Notes under the pieces: generated by a model | The model's database searches: none | Told to the model about the DNA's origin: nothing | Seen by the model: only the letters and a program-made list of their open reading frames with translations | Source: Climacium dendroides | Lineage: Eukaryota > Streptophyta > Bryopsida > Hypnales > Climaciaceae | Direction of reading: 5' to 3' | DNA length: 64,000 nt | NCBI GenBank assembly: GCA_950106755.1 | Contig: OX467087.1 | Span: 16,992,047 to 17,056,046 of the forward strand | Translations under genes and position numbers: made by a program | Shown here: one piece after another, positions 10,242 to 22,600 of the stretch | Position numbering within the stretch: position 1 is the first letter of the stretch | Layout of the letters: each line of letters begins with the position of its first letter

Positions 10242-13200
10242 CTAGACACGTTCAAGATTCTCAGTCAAAGTCTTGATTATACCAGCCCTAATGAGAAGAA
10301 GCTTCACTTCATTGAAACTGAAGCTTGGAGAATGTATGAACTTATCATCTATAGGATTCATTTTGCAAAAATAACGAAATAAGTAGTAAAGATGCTTGCA
10401 ATTCACATACTGATGGCGGCCCCCAATTGCTAAAACAACCATGTCTACAAAATTGGGACAAGTACACTCGGAGTACATGCCAAGTGTGATTCTATAAACC
10501 TTCTGTGTGGGCTCTGTTCCAGATTGAAGGGAGATTATGGCTCCAAGTCCAGGAAAGGGGAGCATGGTTACTCCCAAAATCATTCCTTTAACATTACCAG
10601 CACTCTTCCAATTATTGCGATGCTTTGTAGTCGGAGCGTTTGCAATACGTCGAATCGCCTTGCTCCTTCGGGTTGATGGATATGTATCCGCATTCACAGG
10701 GCTAGGTTGATCGTAATAGACTGCTGTGAAAACATTTGACATTGTAAATAAACGACAAGGTGACATAGGAGGTCGTTCTTGAAGTTGAAAGCCGACTTCT
10801 TGCAGTAGTAGGGTTTCTTGGCGGGTTAAGCTGGTATCAGTTAGGACAGGACAGACGTCTGGTACTTGAGGCCAGTCAATTACCCAAGCACGTTTAGAGC
10901 CTTGTACACATTGTTCAATATCGTCAGAACAAAACCAGAAGTCGGTGACGATCTCCTTGTTTCCACCATATTGTTTCTTGTGACCACGATACGTTGGAGC
11001 TGGAGTGCTTTTAGAACCTTTAGCTATTTTGGCAACACAACGGATATTCGTACCTCTCTGTTGGGCATGACATTTGCAACTAGATTTATGGGATAGTCTG
11101 GCAATATGCCACTGTAAAATGTCACAATCACTTTCCATTGCAGTTGTGACATGTGGTGCAGGTGTAGAGGAAGCTGCCATGCCAAGTTCATTGCAAAGAA
11201 CAGCAGGTATAGAAGTAGATTGCCTTTGCACTCTTGGCTGAGAGAAGTTGACCTTGTTTAGACGATGAGAATCATCATCAGAACCAATAGGGACATCAAG
11301 CTTGCGTTTACTATGTGAACCATTGAAATGGTTCACATTATGAAAATATAAAAAACATGGACAATAGGTTAAGTTTTTGAATTAGGAAGTGCTAAAATTC
11401 TAAACTAATATTAGTTAATAGGCCTTTTAATATAAATGTTGAATTTGAATCTAAAACTACATCCTAATTATAAATTAACGAAAAAGTGAACTAAAAACAA
11501 GACTTAGAACTAAAAACAAACAAAAAACAAGATAAAAGTTACAAAATGGGATAAACATAATAGGTTCATAGGGAATTAGTAAGCTTAAAATCAATGTTTA
11601 GACACCTATATAGGAAGAAAACCACTAATTTAGAGTAAAAACAGCAACTAAGAGCATTTTGATTATGAATTAGGGGTGGATGAAAGGGTTAAGAATGTAG
11701 TTAGTTAGGAAGGAGAGGATGAAGGTCGAATTAGGGTTAGGAGCTCCTTCTTCCTCCTCTCTCTCTCTTGTCTCTTGTGTGTGTGTTGAGGGTGCATGTT
11801 TTGTTTTTTTTGAGAAAACAATGAGTACAAGAGGTGGATTGAGAATATAGCCAATTTGTTGAGTAGGTTTTCACCTCAAGAGGTAAAAGATGGGTGAAAA
11901 GTGAAGATTTCAGGGTCAGATGGAAAAGGTGTTTAGGAGGAAGGTCTGCTGCCGTTGCAATTAGGAGAAGCAACTTTGATGAGCCACTATGGGAGCGTGG
12001 AGAATCTAAATGGGCTGAAAATTGGAAAGAAGGAGCGCCTTGAAGTCAGCTTTTCAGGAAGATATGGTTCGTCTGATTTGGAGCAGAATTGAAGAAATGG
12101 TGGCCGTTTTGGTGGAGGAGGGTCTGCAGTCGCGGTGGATCAAGAGCAACAACTTTGGAGGGCTACTGCGGCAAAACGACGGTGAATTTGGAGCTCAAAT
12201 TTTGGGAAATGATGAAAAGTGGAGTTAGCTTCCAAATGAGACAAATTGTGTGCCATTTGGAGCTACGATGAAGGAATGGCAGCCAGTTTTCCAACAGGGC
12301 GTCTGCTGCCCCCACCGAGGGAGTCCGAATTGAGGTTTTGATAAGATTTCTTCACCATTGTTGTTGATTACTTGCAATTTTCATTGCACATGAACATGAA
12401 AAAAGACTTGCATGGAAGGATACTTGAATTGGATGTTTGAGAATGATGAAGAGTGCATGGGAGTTGAATTTAGGGGTGTGAAGGCAATTGCAAAAGTGTT
12501 GCCCTAATTGGACTAAGATTAGGGTTTAGAGGGATCAAGTATCTAAAATGCAAGAACCATTTTGAGGATTACAAAAGAAGAAAAAATCTTAACCTTGAAT
12601 TGAGAACAACAATTAAGAAGGGGAAATGTAGGGCAATGCATGCTAAATGAAATATTGGATCATGTAAAGATGTGCTGAAATTAGTTAGGAGGGTCCGATT
12701 TGGGCCATTTTGGGCATCAAATTGCACATTTGAAGTGAATTTTGTCCCTTGTATGGTCCTAACCAACTTCATGGTCCAATTATATGATGAAAGTGGCTAG
12801 AAAGGTCATTTAAGTAGGTGAGAAGGGCTGCTCCTCCCAACTAAATATCATTTAAGAAAAACTTACCAAAAATTGTTTAGGAGTCCATTGCTTGGAGGAA
12901 AATTAGAGTAGGAGCTTCATACACTCCCCCTCGGCCAACTTTGTGGGCGTTGTTTGCCTCAAGGGCAAATTACACTCACATACTACTACCAAACACCTCT
13001 TCGCCTTCCAAATGTGGAATACGGGTTCCAACGTCACTGAGGCCAAGGAGACCATTTATCACCTCTGCAATCTTCTTTGGGTCCCCGTTGCGTCTCGCAC
13101 TTCTTAATTTCAACTCCTCTTTTGATGGCCCCGACCTTGATATTGTGTCATTTAAGAAAGCTCGATAATTTGTCATCTGCATGAAGGCTCGAATGCAATC

Positions 13201-15824
13201 ATCACAGGTGGTAGCAAACAAATCATTACCTTGATTACCTGATTGTTGCAACCATCTATTATGAACTGTTTCGGATAAGTTGCATGATGGCATGTCTGCC
13301 ATCTCTTCGAGATTCAAATCTTGGAGGAAATAGAATGTGAATTCAAAGTCAAAAAGCAATCCCACAACAAATTAATGACGCACTTTCAATACAAGCTAAC
13401 TACCATAAACTTCATTTGATTGGTAGGTAAATTCTCACCTCGGCGCCGAGGCGAGAATTCGACCTCATTCCTGAGGGTCACGTTACTTACTCTATATACA
13501 AATCAGAATTTCATCTTTCCTTGATAGTTCTTTATGCAAGAAAAAAAAACCAAGTTCACCTTTGGAGAAGGCAATATAAAATGTAAGTGAACTTGAACGG
13601 TATATATAATACTAAAAATAAGGATTGATGAAAATACCATTTGCATGAAGCCACCCCATTGGCGATATCGGAAGTGCCAGAACGCAAGCCACAATTCCAA
13701 TTCACGCAAACCATCTTCTGAGGCTGCTCCGGATGAAAGCCACCAAGAACGAATCGCTAGATACCGCATCTCCGCTTCCTCCATAGTCTTGGAATCTTTA
13801 TATTGCTTGCAAAGACGAGTATGTTGGTGTTGTAAATTTGGTTTGATAAGCTTTTGTATATGGCGATGCAGTGACGTACTCCAATGCAACAAACAAGTTC
13901 GCTCACGGTTCACCATTTCTATTTTGGAATCCCCTGAACCATATACGATGTGAACAACATTCCAATTGGCTTGTGCACTATCAGCCATGAAGCCCTTGAA
14001 GTTCGGATTTGATATCCCATTCCGTTTCATGACATCATTTAATAACCTCCACATAATACTTTGAATCTCGGTGTCCTCAGATTGCATGTCACAGACAGCA
14101 ATTGTCATCACCTTTCTGCAATTCGTGTCATAAACGTGGCATGCCATGGTTGTCCAATCCTTCACACGCTTGACATGGTCGAACATGAGCCATGCATTTT
14201 CCAAGTCTCCACCTGGTTGCATGCGCCTTACCAAATCCACTCCACTACCAGGTCCTTCTACCAACATTTTGAATAAGTATACCTTCTCCTTTCCTTGTCC
14301 AGGGAACACACTATCATGAATGTATTCGAACTTCAAATTCCGTTTCATATTCATGATGCTATTGATGACCCCATTTTTTCCAGTGCTACGAAACAAAGTA
14401 ATAATGTTTCGGATATTAGGTGAACTCAGTCTTTGGAACCTATCCATAACATCCTCTAACGATTTTCCTTGCAACATCTCCATAGGGCCTTCACCATTGT
14501 GTATAAGGTGGTTGTCTAGAAATTGCTTACTTGCTGCCAAAGCAATGGCTGAGTTGGTTGCAGTCGGAGTTTTGGCCACCTCACATGCAATGAGACCTGA
14601 AATAGTATCTATAGCCTCTCTATATGTTCCAGAAGCTACATGATGCATATGATTACCTAAGTGAATGCACGCTCGGGTCATGAAAGCAGTATCACTGTGG
14701 ATGTAATAGATTCTAGCATCACAAGTACTAATATAATCGGGTGAACTCTTGCATATTTTGCACAAAAGACATGAATCCTTCAGAGGATTAGTGCCAACAT
14801 AGAACGGGGTGGGAGTATAACCACACCACTCCGTCTCATTGGGCTTCGAGAATCGCTTCAAATAGTCACACTCAGAATTATTACAAATGAGATGGCTTGC
14901 ACAAGAGGATTTTCTAAACTTCAAACCATCTTCATTGTGGATATTGGATGTCATGGTCCGACACCAAGCATGACCATCGTATTTTTTATCCATCCCCTGT
15001 AGATTTCCACCAGAAGATGATGAAGACGAGACACGAAGGGAAGGCAATTCAAATATCAAATCCCCATTGAAGTCGACGGGCAGATACTGCACTTTGTGGT
15101 GGACCAAGGAATTGTAGTTCAAAGCAGCAATTTCGTTCCTAGACTTACGAATGGTTGCAAGTTTACGCAAGCAACCAACAATACTAACTGAGGTTGTACT
15201 ATTTGGATATGTTGGCGGGCGAGAATGCGTAGACAAAGAAGGACTATTTGCTGGTGTTTGGTATATACCGGAAGATGTCTTGAAGACATCATTAGGGACT
15301 CTAACAGGCACAGATGCCTGAATATTTGGTTGGCTCGGAGACTCTCCCTCAGATTCACTAGAGAGATCTATAATGGGGCCATTGACTTCTTGCTTTACAC
15401 GCATAAGTGGAATAGGTGTACTAGTATTTAAAACATAATCACGATCTGTAGAAATACTACTGGTATGTCAAGCAGGAGGCATATTCACAGTAGAAGGGTC
15501 CGACTTGCGAGGTAATATTTGAGTAGTAGCATTGAAAACAGGAAACAACAATCCATAAGCTCTGTAGCGACCTTGCCGAAGGTGCCACACATGATCGGTT
15601 TGGAGTTCTAATTTTAACATATGTATATACTCCTTCAAGCGCCCAAACTCAGACATGACTTCTTCTTCAACATATATACTAGATTCGACAAAACCAAATC
15701 GCACATGAAGAAGGTGTAAAAACAATACAGCATATCCTTCGGGCCTAAGAGGAAGAACTAGTGGAATCTCATGGCCATCTGCTCGAATGGAGGCTATTGA
15801 GTGAAAAAGAAAGCACAACAACAA
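10242..15824 (-). pseudogene. MULE transposase, four coding blocks, interrupted by one TGA
   Basis: Minus-strand coding blocks, 5' to 3': about 15795-15470; 15404-13637 (about 589 residues, then donor-like ATG|GTATTT); about 13330-12976 (leaving at donor GTATGTGAG near 12,986); and about 11336-10242, ending in TAG. Block 2 has Cys/His-rich segments at residues 148-180 and 212-256, with ACIHLGNHMHH resembling the WRKY-GCM1-type fingers of MULE transposases. A DDE-like core follows: D409 (MFDH), D475 (GFMADSAQA), C504xxH507 and Glu candidates at 563-570. The last block has a SWIM finger C291-T-C293 ... C313-K-H315. The 118-codon block upstream is in the same frame as block 2, separated by a single TGA at 15468-15470. 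The exact splice sites are unresolved. It may be inactive through that stop, or the TGA may lie in a short intron. Confidence 0.75.
13430..13459. repeat. 30-bp GC-centred palindrome in a transposase intron
   Basis: The sequence from AATTCTC through CCTCGGCGCCGAGG to GAGAATT is its own reverse complement except for one mismatched pair (A at 13437 opposite C at 13452). It lies in the intron between transposase blocks 2 and 3. The core CTCGGCGCCGAGG is the same word found in the repeats at 17,971-18,240. Confidence 0.8.
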
Positions 15825-16657
15825 TGAGACGCTTACAAGAGGTAGTCAGTAGAGATTAGAGATGGATTGAATGAATTTGAACTTCTATTTAATGTATGAA
15901 TATGTTTTATTTAAATATTATTTTTAATTAAAATGGTTGAGAGAGAGCCGTATCTCTGAGCGAACTCATAAACTCAAGTGTAATATAATTGAAGTAATAA
16001 GATTTCATTGTTATAGATCTTGGATCCATTAAGATTGTGCAAATATTATATATATGATGTTGTTAATAACTCCCACTCTTGTCCTTGTAGGAAGTCTTGT
16101 AACTTAAATTTCAACTAATCTCAACGTATACATTCACTAATGACTCATTTAAGAGGGACATTAAAACGGCTACTTGGTGGACATACATTAATTTATTAAA
16201 AGCATAAAAAAGATTTAGAAAGCCCAAACTTTCATCATGAATTAGGAGATATAACATCCATTTCAAATTGTAGAGGTTATGTACCATATCTATAAAATCA
16301 AAATCTACTGGATACACAATAGATTTCAAACAATAAATTTTTCTATACTCTGTGCCGTTATGGAGTATTTTATAGATAGGATCTGACAAATATTTAAAGA
16401 TAGTAGTTTAACGATTAGTGTAGCAAACTTTCAAATTTCAAATTTGAATACCAACCGAAAAGATGTTTGGATTCCCTATAAGATGATGTAAAGATATAAG
16501 GTTTAGCCATTCTTGTGAAAGCATTACGTAGAAGATTTAGGTGTTTAGGTCATGCGTTAGAATGAGTGACTAGTACTAATTAGAATGTTAACTTCATTTT
16601 TTTCTCCTACTCCTACCCACTTTGTAGAAATCCTCTATATTATGATCCATTAGTCTC

Positions 16658-18733
16658 ATGCGTGTTGAAAAGGTTATAAGTGAGAGTAGTCCTCAATATA
16701 ATTTGAGAAAGTGGAGAAAGAGAAGAAAACTTTTCTTTTCATCCCGTAAGGAATTGCAACGGGCACAGGCGGTACGAGACAAGATTGGTTTAGGGAAAAA
16801 GGTAACACCTCCAAATCCCACTTGCATCTTCAATTATATCAAGAAAGATGTTTATGATAGAAATGAAGGAAGCTTACAAGAGGATTTGAACGTGAAGGTG
16901 AACCTGAAGGACTTATCCACTCAGGGATATAAGCTGATTTCAAGTGTAAGTTTATCATGGAATGCTTTTAATTTCAAATATTATATTCTAGAGAATAATT
17001 GCTTAGTATTCAGAAATCAACCAGTGCAGTTAAAATCTAGATTATACCAAATGGCTAGATACGAATTTGTAGGAATGTGCCTTAAATTATGTAAGATATC
17101 AAAAATATTGAAAGTATAGCAAAGTATTCCTAGTTTCAAGAAACAAACTACAACAGTTTAAATGCATTATTTATGACATTTTAGGTATTAACACAAGACT
17201 TCATAAATAGGAAAGAAAATTAAGGTCGTAAGATTTTGTAATGCAACTTTTACCTTCCAATAATAAACAAATAGCATTGCCTAATCTGAATGTACCTATT
17301 GCATAACACATACTGCTTGAATATAAACAGGAGCCTGACTTGCTTGAATATTAACGGGAATCTTGCCATACTTGTACAAATACCATTTCAGTATGTACGG
17401 GAGAGTATACAGACGTAAAGAATCCCGCCTCTGTCTCGGAGCACGTCTGTCGGCTTTACAGGTAGTGGTGAACCTACATTGTGGCACTTCAGCCTCATGC
17501 CACAGTAAATTGGTTGCCGCTTTTCAATTTTGAGTCTGTGAGCTCCGATAGTGGGGAAGTCCCTATTTGGCATCCTATTTGAAATTTGTTCATTCTATGC
17601 AATTCATTCACATTTCCACTTGCTGTGATTCCCTCAGACATGAAATAACGTGGGGTTTTTATATTTGTGTAGGGTGACAGGACAATGGCAAGAAGGCCAG
17701 CAACGAAGAGTGCGGCTCTTGGAGAGACAAGAGGCATTGCAGATGGAAGCGAAAGTAATGAAGACCCCGTACATGGAGATCACGTGGTCTCCAATCTCTC
17801 CACGGGACATCAGGTTTGCAATTTCCTCCCACTCTTTTTAGGTCGACACGCTTAAAATCTGACCATTTTCTAGTGGCTGCAAGAACTAGTCAGGAATTCC
17901 GACTGGCGTAAGCTGTCTGTCGTCTAAAGTTCATGATGCTATCCTAGTTTAGGGTGCATCAAAAATGACGCTTTGGCGCCGAGGCAGTTTCTGTAGGCTC
18001 CACTCTGTTGCGCTTTGGCAGATGTGACTTCGAGGAAAGTCGGTAAGACCCAATCCATGAATCCGTCGTTGCATTCAATAGAAATAAAAAACCATGCCTC
18101 GACGCCAAGGCAATGAGTGGGCTTCACTGGAAGCCAGTTACGTGGGCTTCAACCCGAGTGCGCTTTCTGTGCTTTACTCGAATAGTGGAGGTTCTTGGTT
18201 TTATTCGGGGTTCTAGAACTCTTCCTCGGCGCCGAGGCAGTTCGATGGCCTTCAATCGAAGTCCAATAAATGGGCAAGCGTTATTCACCATAGCTGTGAG
18301 TACGATAATAGCGTAAGTATGTAGCTTGTGTAACATTATTTTTTAGCATTACATGTGTAGTTCTAATGCTATTGTCATTTTTCTTTTACATTCACCTTAT
18401 ACATATGATTTATCATCAAAGTGATTTATAATTACATTCTAATACTTTTTTGATTTGTGCAGCACGATTTCAAACAAGGCAACTCAGCGCCCTTTTTTCA
18501 CTTTGCCTTCTTTTTTTCCAAGCACGGAGAAGTCATACATATTGCCGTCATATGCAGAGGCTATAGCTTCTACTTTAGCATTTGAAAAAGACATTCCTGT
18601 ACGGAAGAAGTCTACTTCTATAGATCCAAGAGTTTTAAAGTTTGTGGATGTGGAAGCTTTAGAATCAGATACAGAGACATCGTCGGCTGATAGTAGTAGC
18701 CATTCTCAGTCTATGTCTACATCTTCTTTCTAA
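16658..18733 (+). CDS. Second MULE-borne gene candidate, multi-exon, unknown function
   Basis: The function is unrecognised. Splice and frame evidence supports a spliced gene on the strand opposite the transposase. A first block 16658-16945 (ATG start, 96 codons, rich in Arg and Lys) ends at AGT|GTAAGT. A second block 17673-17813 (47 codons) starts after 'tttgtgtag' and stays open in the matching phase up to CAG|GTTTGC. A block ends at 18312 with GC|GTAAGT and joins in phase to the last block 18463-18733 after 'tttgtgcag'. That block encodes 90 residues with a Ser/Thr/Asp-rich C-terminus and a TAA stop. The link between 17813 and 18312 is not resolved; that interval holds the GGCGCC repeats. 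The MuDR elements of maize also carry a second convergent gene, mudrB. No homology to it is claimed. Confidence 0.45.
17971..18250 (+). repeat. Three spaced GGCGCC repeats, period about 125 bp
   Basis: Three degenerate copies start at about 17,971, 18,096 and 18,223. Each has a core like CCTCGGCGCCGAGGCAG, followed by 'tggcttca' and 'cgaag'-type words (in copy 3, 'gatggccttcaatcgaag'). The central copy is mutated to GACGCC. The surrounding DNA is also partly repeated, so this is a degenerate tandem array rather than isolated sites. Confidence 0.65.
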
Positions 18734-19620
18734 TTCCTTTGTTTGTTACATTATACTTAATGGATTTCATTTTATCTAATATTATATGCTATTTTTGGTC
18801 TTTAAACCATCAGTATTCTATTACCTTAACTTCTTTAGATGTTTGCTTCTTTTAGAATATAAAATGTACAAGTTATTATTTGGTTCAAATCTTTAGTTTT
18901 TGCTTACAGGATTAATAAGAGGGGTCCTCTCTTTTGCCTTTTCATCTAGGCTTATGTTTCTTTTGGCTTTTGTTTTCTACTCTTATCTCTTCATTGTCTA
19001 GCCTTTGTTGGTTTAGCTGCCTTCTACTTGGTTTCCATATTTTTTCTCAATGGTTTCTTTCTATTTGTTCTGAAAATAAGTAAATAAATAAATAAATGTA
19101 CAAGTTATGTATGATATAGTAATCATTATGTAGGAGTATTGTGATAATGTGAAGTGGTCTTCTCACCCTAAAAATAAAAACTATCAAAAAAGGTTAGAAG
19201 ATCATCTATATTTTACTTCATATAATCTATTTACTATTTCATTTAATAAGTTGCTCCTCTTTAGATTGGACAAACATATAGAGGACATCATTTCAATATG
19301 AAAAATGAATGAATTCAGGTAGGAACTTTGAAATGGATAAAATGCACTACACAAGTTATGTCCATGGATTATGTTATTTTTTTTTAAATCCTAAAACCTA
19401 ATCATATCAAGGAAGTTGGCAACAAATTCCACTACATATGATTTGAGTGCCCTCTAAAAAAAAGAAAAATAATTACCATTTCTTCTTTTCATTTTGCATT
19501 AAATCATTATTGAAGAATCCACGGTTATAGGATAGTCTATTTATTTAAAAAATTAAAAATTAAAAACAAAAAAAATCCACGGTCATAGGTACCTTCTAAA
19601 TTTTAAAATCAAAAAAATGT

Positions 19621-19681
19621 ACAGTCATATTCTCATAGGCTCGCAGCTTCACGCTCACAGGCTCACAAAAGAGCAACCCTG
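19621..19681 (-). repeat. Right terminal inverted repeat of the MULE
   Basis: Its reverse complement begins CAGGGTTGCTCTTTTGTGAG and continues with TGTGAGC and GCGAGCC words, matching the left end. It is followed at once by the ACTTTAGATT target duplication at 19682-19691. Confidence 0.85.
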
Positions 19682-19691
19682 ACTTTAGATT

Positions 19692-22600
19692 GCACAAGTT
19701 GAAGCAATAAGCTTGAAATATAAAGAAATCCTATACTTTGATCAATGCAAAGACCATTTAAAAAAAATTATCTTACATTTTTAAATATTAGCTTTATACT
19801 TGTCTAAATAACAAAAAAGAATATAAAGAAGTATTATGCTAAACATACATTCAAATCATCTCTTCGAAGATGCTTTGACATTTATAACCTCACGTGCATT
19901 GTAAGGTGTCACAAATATGATAGATTATGTTAAGTCTTTATTCTAAACCTCACTTTAAATTATATGCCTAAGTAATATACAAGGGTGGTTCATATTTTAA
20001 GATTATTTTTGAAGCTTTAAATTTATATTGAAGTCAAATGCAATCAAAATTATCTTCAATGTCAAAATGTATCTAATTAACAAAGTAAAGAAATAGCTTC
20101 AAGAAATTAGAAGTCTTTTAGAACTTAAAATCTCATGAAAATTCCAAAATAATTTGAATGATTTCAAATTTATACTACAATAATTACATTGTTGTCATAA
20201 ATCTATATAAAATAATTATCTCAAAAATAGCTTGTTGATTTACCATTTATATGGAGTGTAGATTGTAAAAATATATGTATAGTATGTCATTATAATTTTA
20301 AATGTGAAACTTCATTTACAATATCTATCTCTAAACATTTCAACTATATTATCTATAAAATATTCTAGTCTTGAATACCACTTAAAATATTCTTTAATCC
20401 ATAAAGTCTCAAGGTCTTTTTTCCATCAAAAAACACTCAAAATTATCATTTCTATTGCAAAGAGTAAGAATTTCAAAAATTTACAATTTCTTTTCATATC
20501 TAACCATAGGATCTTGCACTATTAGTGTGAAAATGTTTGGAAGAAATTTCAAAGAAACTTTGACCACTTAGATTGCAAGATTTTTGCATTTAAATTTTAA
20601 AAAATAAGTTTTTTGCACCTTGTTTGACTTTGAATCTTCTTAGCTTTAAATTTTATGCAACAATGATTTTGAATTTTGAATTTTTTATGTTGAAAAATTG
20701 AGTTGAAAGTCTAAAATAACTTCAAAAAATACACACTTAATTTTTACTCATTAAAAAAATATTAGGTAGAATTAGGCTCAATATTGAAGGAAAAACTAAA
20801 CCATTAATAGCTCTAAGATGGAATTGAAACACTCTAATCTCAATGGTGCAACAGTTCTAGCAAAAGATTTTAACCTCAAGTGTAAATTTTTTTTGAAAAA
20901 TTGTGAAAATTAAATTCAAAAATGAATCCTACAAGTTATTTTTTGAACAAGTGATGCTCTAATTGCCTCCAAAACAAGATTGTCCATAACTTGCACATCA
21001 TTATTGTAGTATAATTTTGTTTCTTCTACAAAACACCTAGGCTAATAGTATATGGGGATAATTCCTAAAGAAAGGCCAATAAGTTTGTCGTTTTGTGACT
21101 AAGGTCACTTGTTTTGTATTTTGGAATATCTATCTAATCAAAATTTAGGTTTGTTTTAGAAATTAAACAAATAAACCCACACTCTTTGTCAAATAATCTC
21201 AGTCCATTACCAATGTTGTATATATAAGACTCGATGGATGCTATCTCTGTCCTATCTAGTAGTTGACTTGTATCAAATCTTCAAGTTAAATAATCCAAGG
21301 ATGGTCAATTTGTCATGTAAAAATGCATGCACTATCGACTTAATCATTGTTCAATTTATATATTTTAAAATACAATAAACTTTTAGGAACAATTATTCTT
21401 TAATTACTCCCTTATTATATTCTTTCAATTTAGGTAGTCAATTAATTACTAGTCAAATTACTAAATTAGAACGCTCATATCAAATCTATATTTTTTATCC
21501 ATTTGCCTTATATGCAAGGTATGTAGAGTTCAAGGAACACTTCTGGTACTTGTATCTTTTATTCTTTATGTCTGCCAATTTGTTCCAACTTTCTTTTATC
21601 AACTTATCTTTACTCCATATTCATGGGTTAATTGTCAAATTGTCATAACTTAGTGCCAAGACATACAACTAGACCTATGAATGTGCTCACCATCTCAACT
21701 TGACTATACTCCATCAATTGAACTAGTATGTAAATTTATTATTTGACATCACAGAATTGTATGATGTACCATACAAACTATCACATGACAATTAGACTAC
21801 TTAATGTCTTATCATTCTCTCATGATCTGGATAATGGATTGGATTTATTTCACTAGCTAGTTAATTTACTTAGCAATAAATTTCATTCTACTTTACTTAG
21901 TCTATTTAATTAATTATCATTTTAATTTAGAATCACTACTCATACATAGTTTATGCCATCTGAATACTTCTTAATGCAATTTGACACTCAAACTAATTGG
22001 CCATCTCTTATCCTCCTTAGATAAGTAGTTAATTTAAATTCATTCACTCAATACTTAAATTTAATTACATAATCTCATTCACAATTTGACAATTTACAAC
22101 ATCTCAATTCTTCAGTAAATACTGCTGATTGTTTAGCATGGTCTAGATTAAATCTCATATACTTAAATTAGACCATCATTTGTCAATTTGATTATATGTT
22201 TTACTCACACTTATTTCACATACATTTGGCAACTTATTTACATGAACAATAAGACTTTACACAAAACTCATACCATCATTCAATTAACACATTGACTAGA
22301 ATCAAATTGCTAATGATTCTAAATTCTCTATACTCACATTAAATAACCAAACTACTGGACTTTACAACCATAGCGTTCATGTTGATTTGTACAATAAACA
22401 TGCAATTAGCTTCATACATCAATCCCATAGCTAACCATCTTCAAATTAATTTAGAAATTCATATTCTTTTTCAATTAAACAATGTATATCTTAACACTCA
22501 TTCACAAATTATAACTTGTTTGGACTCAATTCAGTACATAACTCATTTGAACAATTAAACTATTTCTTTGACAATTTGATTAATATCATACATTCAACAA

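Larger units (their letters stand above)
9765..19681 (-). mobile_element. 9.9-kb Mutator-like (MULE) DNA transposon
   Basis: The element is bounded by an exact 10-bp direct repeat ACTTTAGATT at 9755-9764 and 19682-19691. Its ends are inverted: the left starts CAGCGGTGCTAGATTGTGAG and the right, in reverse complement, starts CAGGGTTGCTCTTTTGTGAG. Both go on into 'tgtgag/gcgagc' repeats. Just inside, CCTATTACCGTGGA (9927) and CCATTATCGTGGA (9956) face two inverted copies, TCCACGGTTATAGG (19518) and TCCACGGTCATAGG (19576). Inside are a minus-strand transposase with DDE-like and SWIM regions and a plus-strand gene candidate. A 9-11 bp duplication with a SWIM-containing transposase is typical of Mutator-like elements. 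The CAG terminus recalls hAT, but hAT makes 8-bp duplications. The boundaries are very secure, the superfamily fairly so. Confidence 0.9.

Noticed and set aside
9765..19681. hAT superfamily assignment for the 9.9-kb element because of CAG termini
   Set aside because: The target duplication is 10 bp rather than 8, and the transposase carries a SWIM finger and a CxxH-containing MULE-like core.
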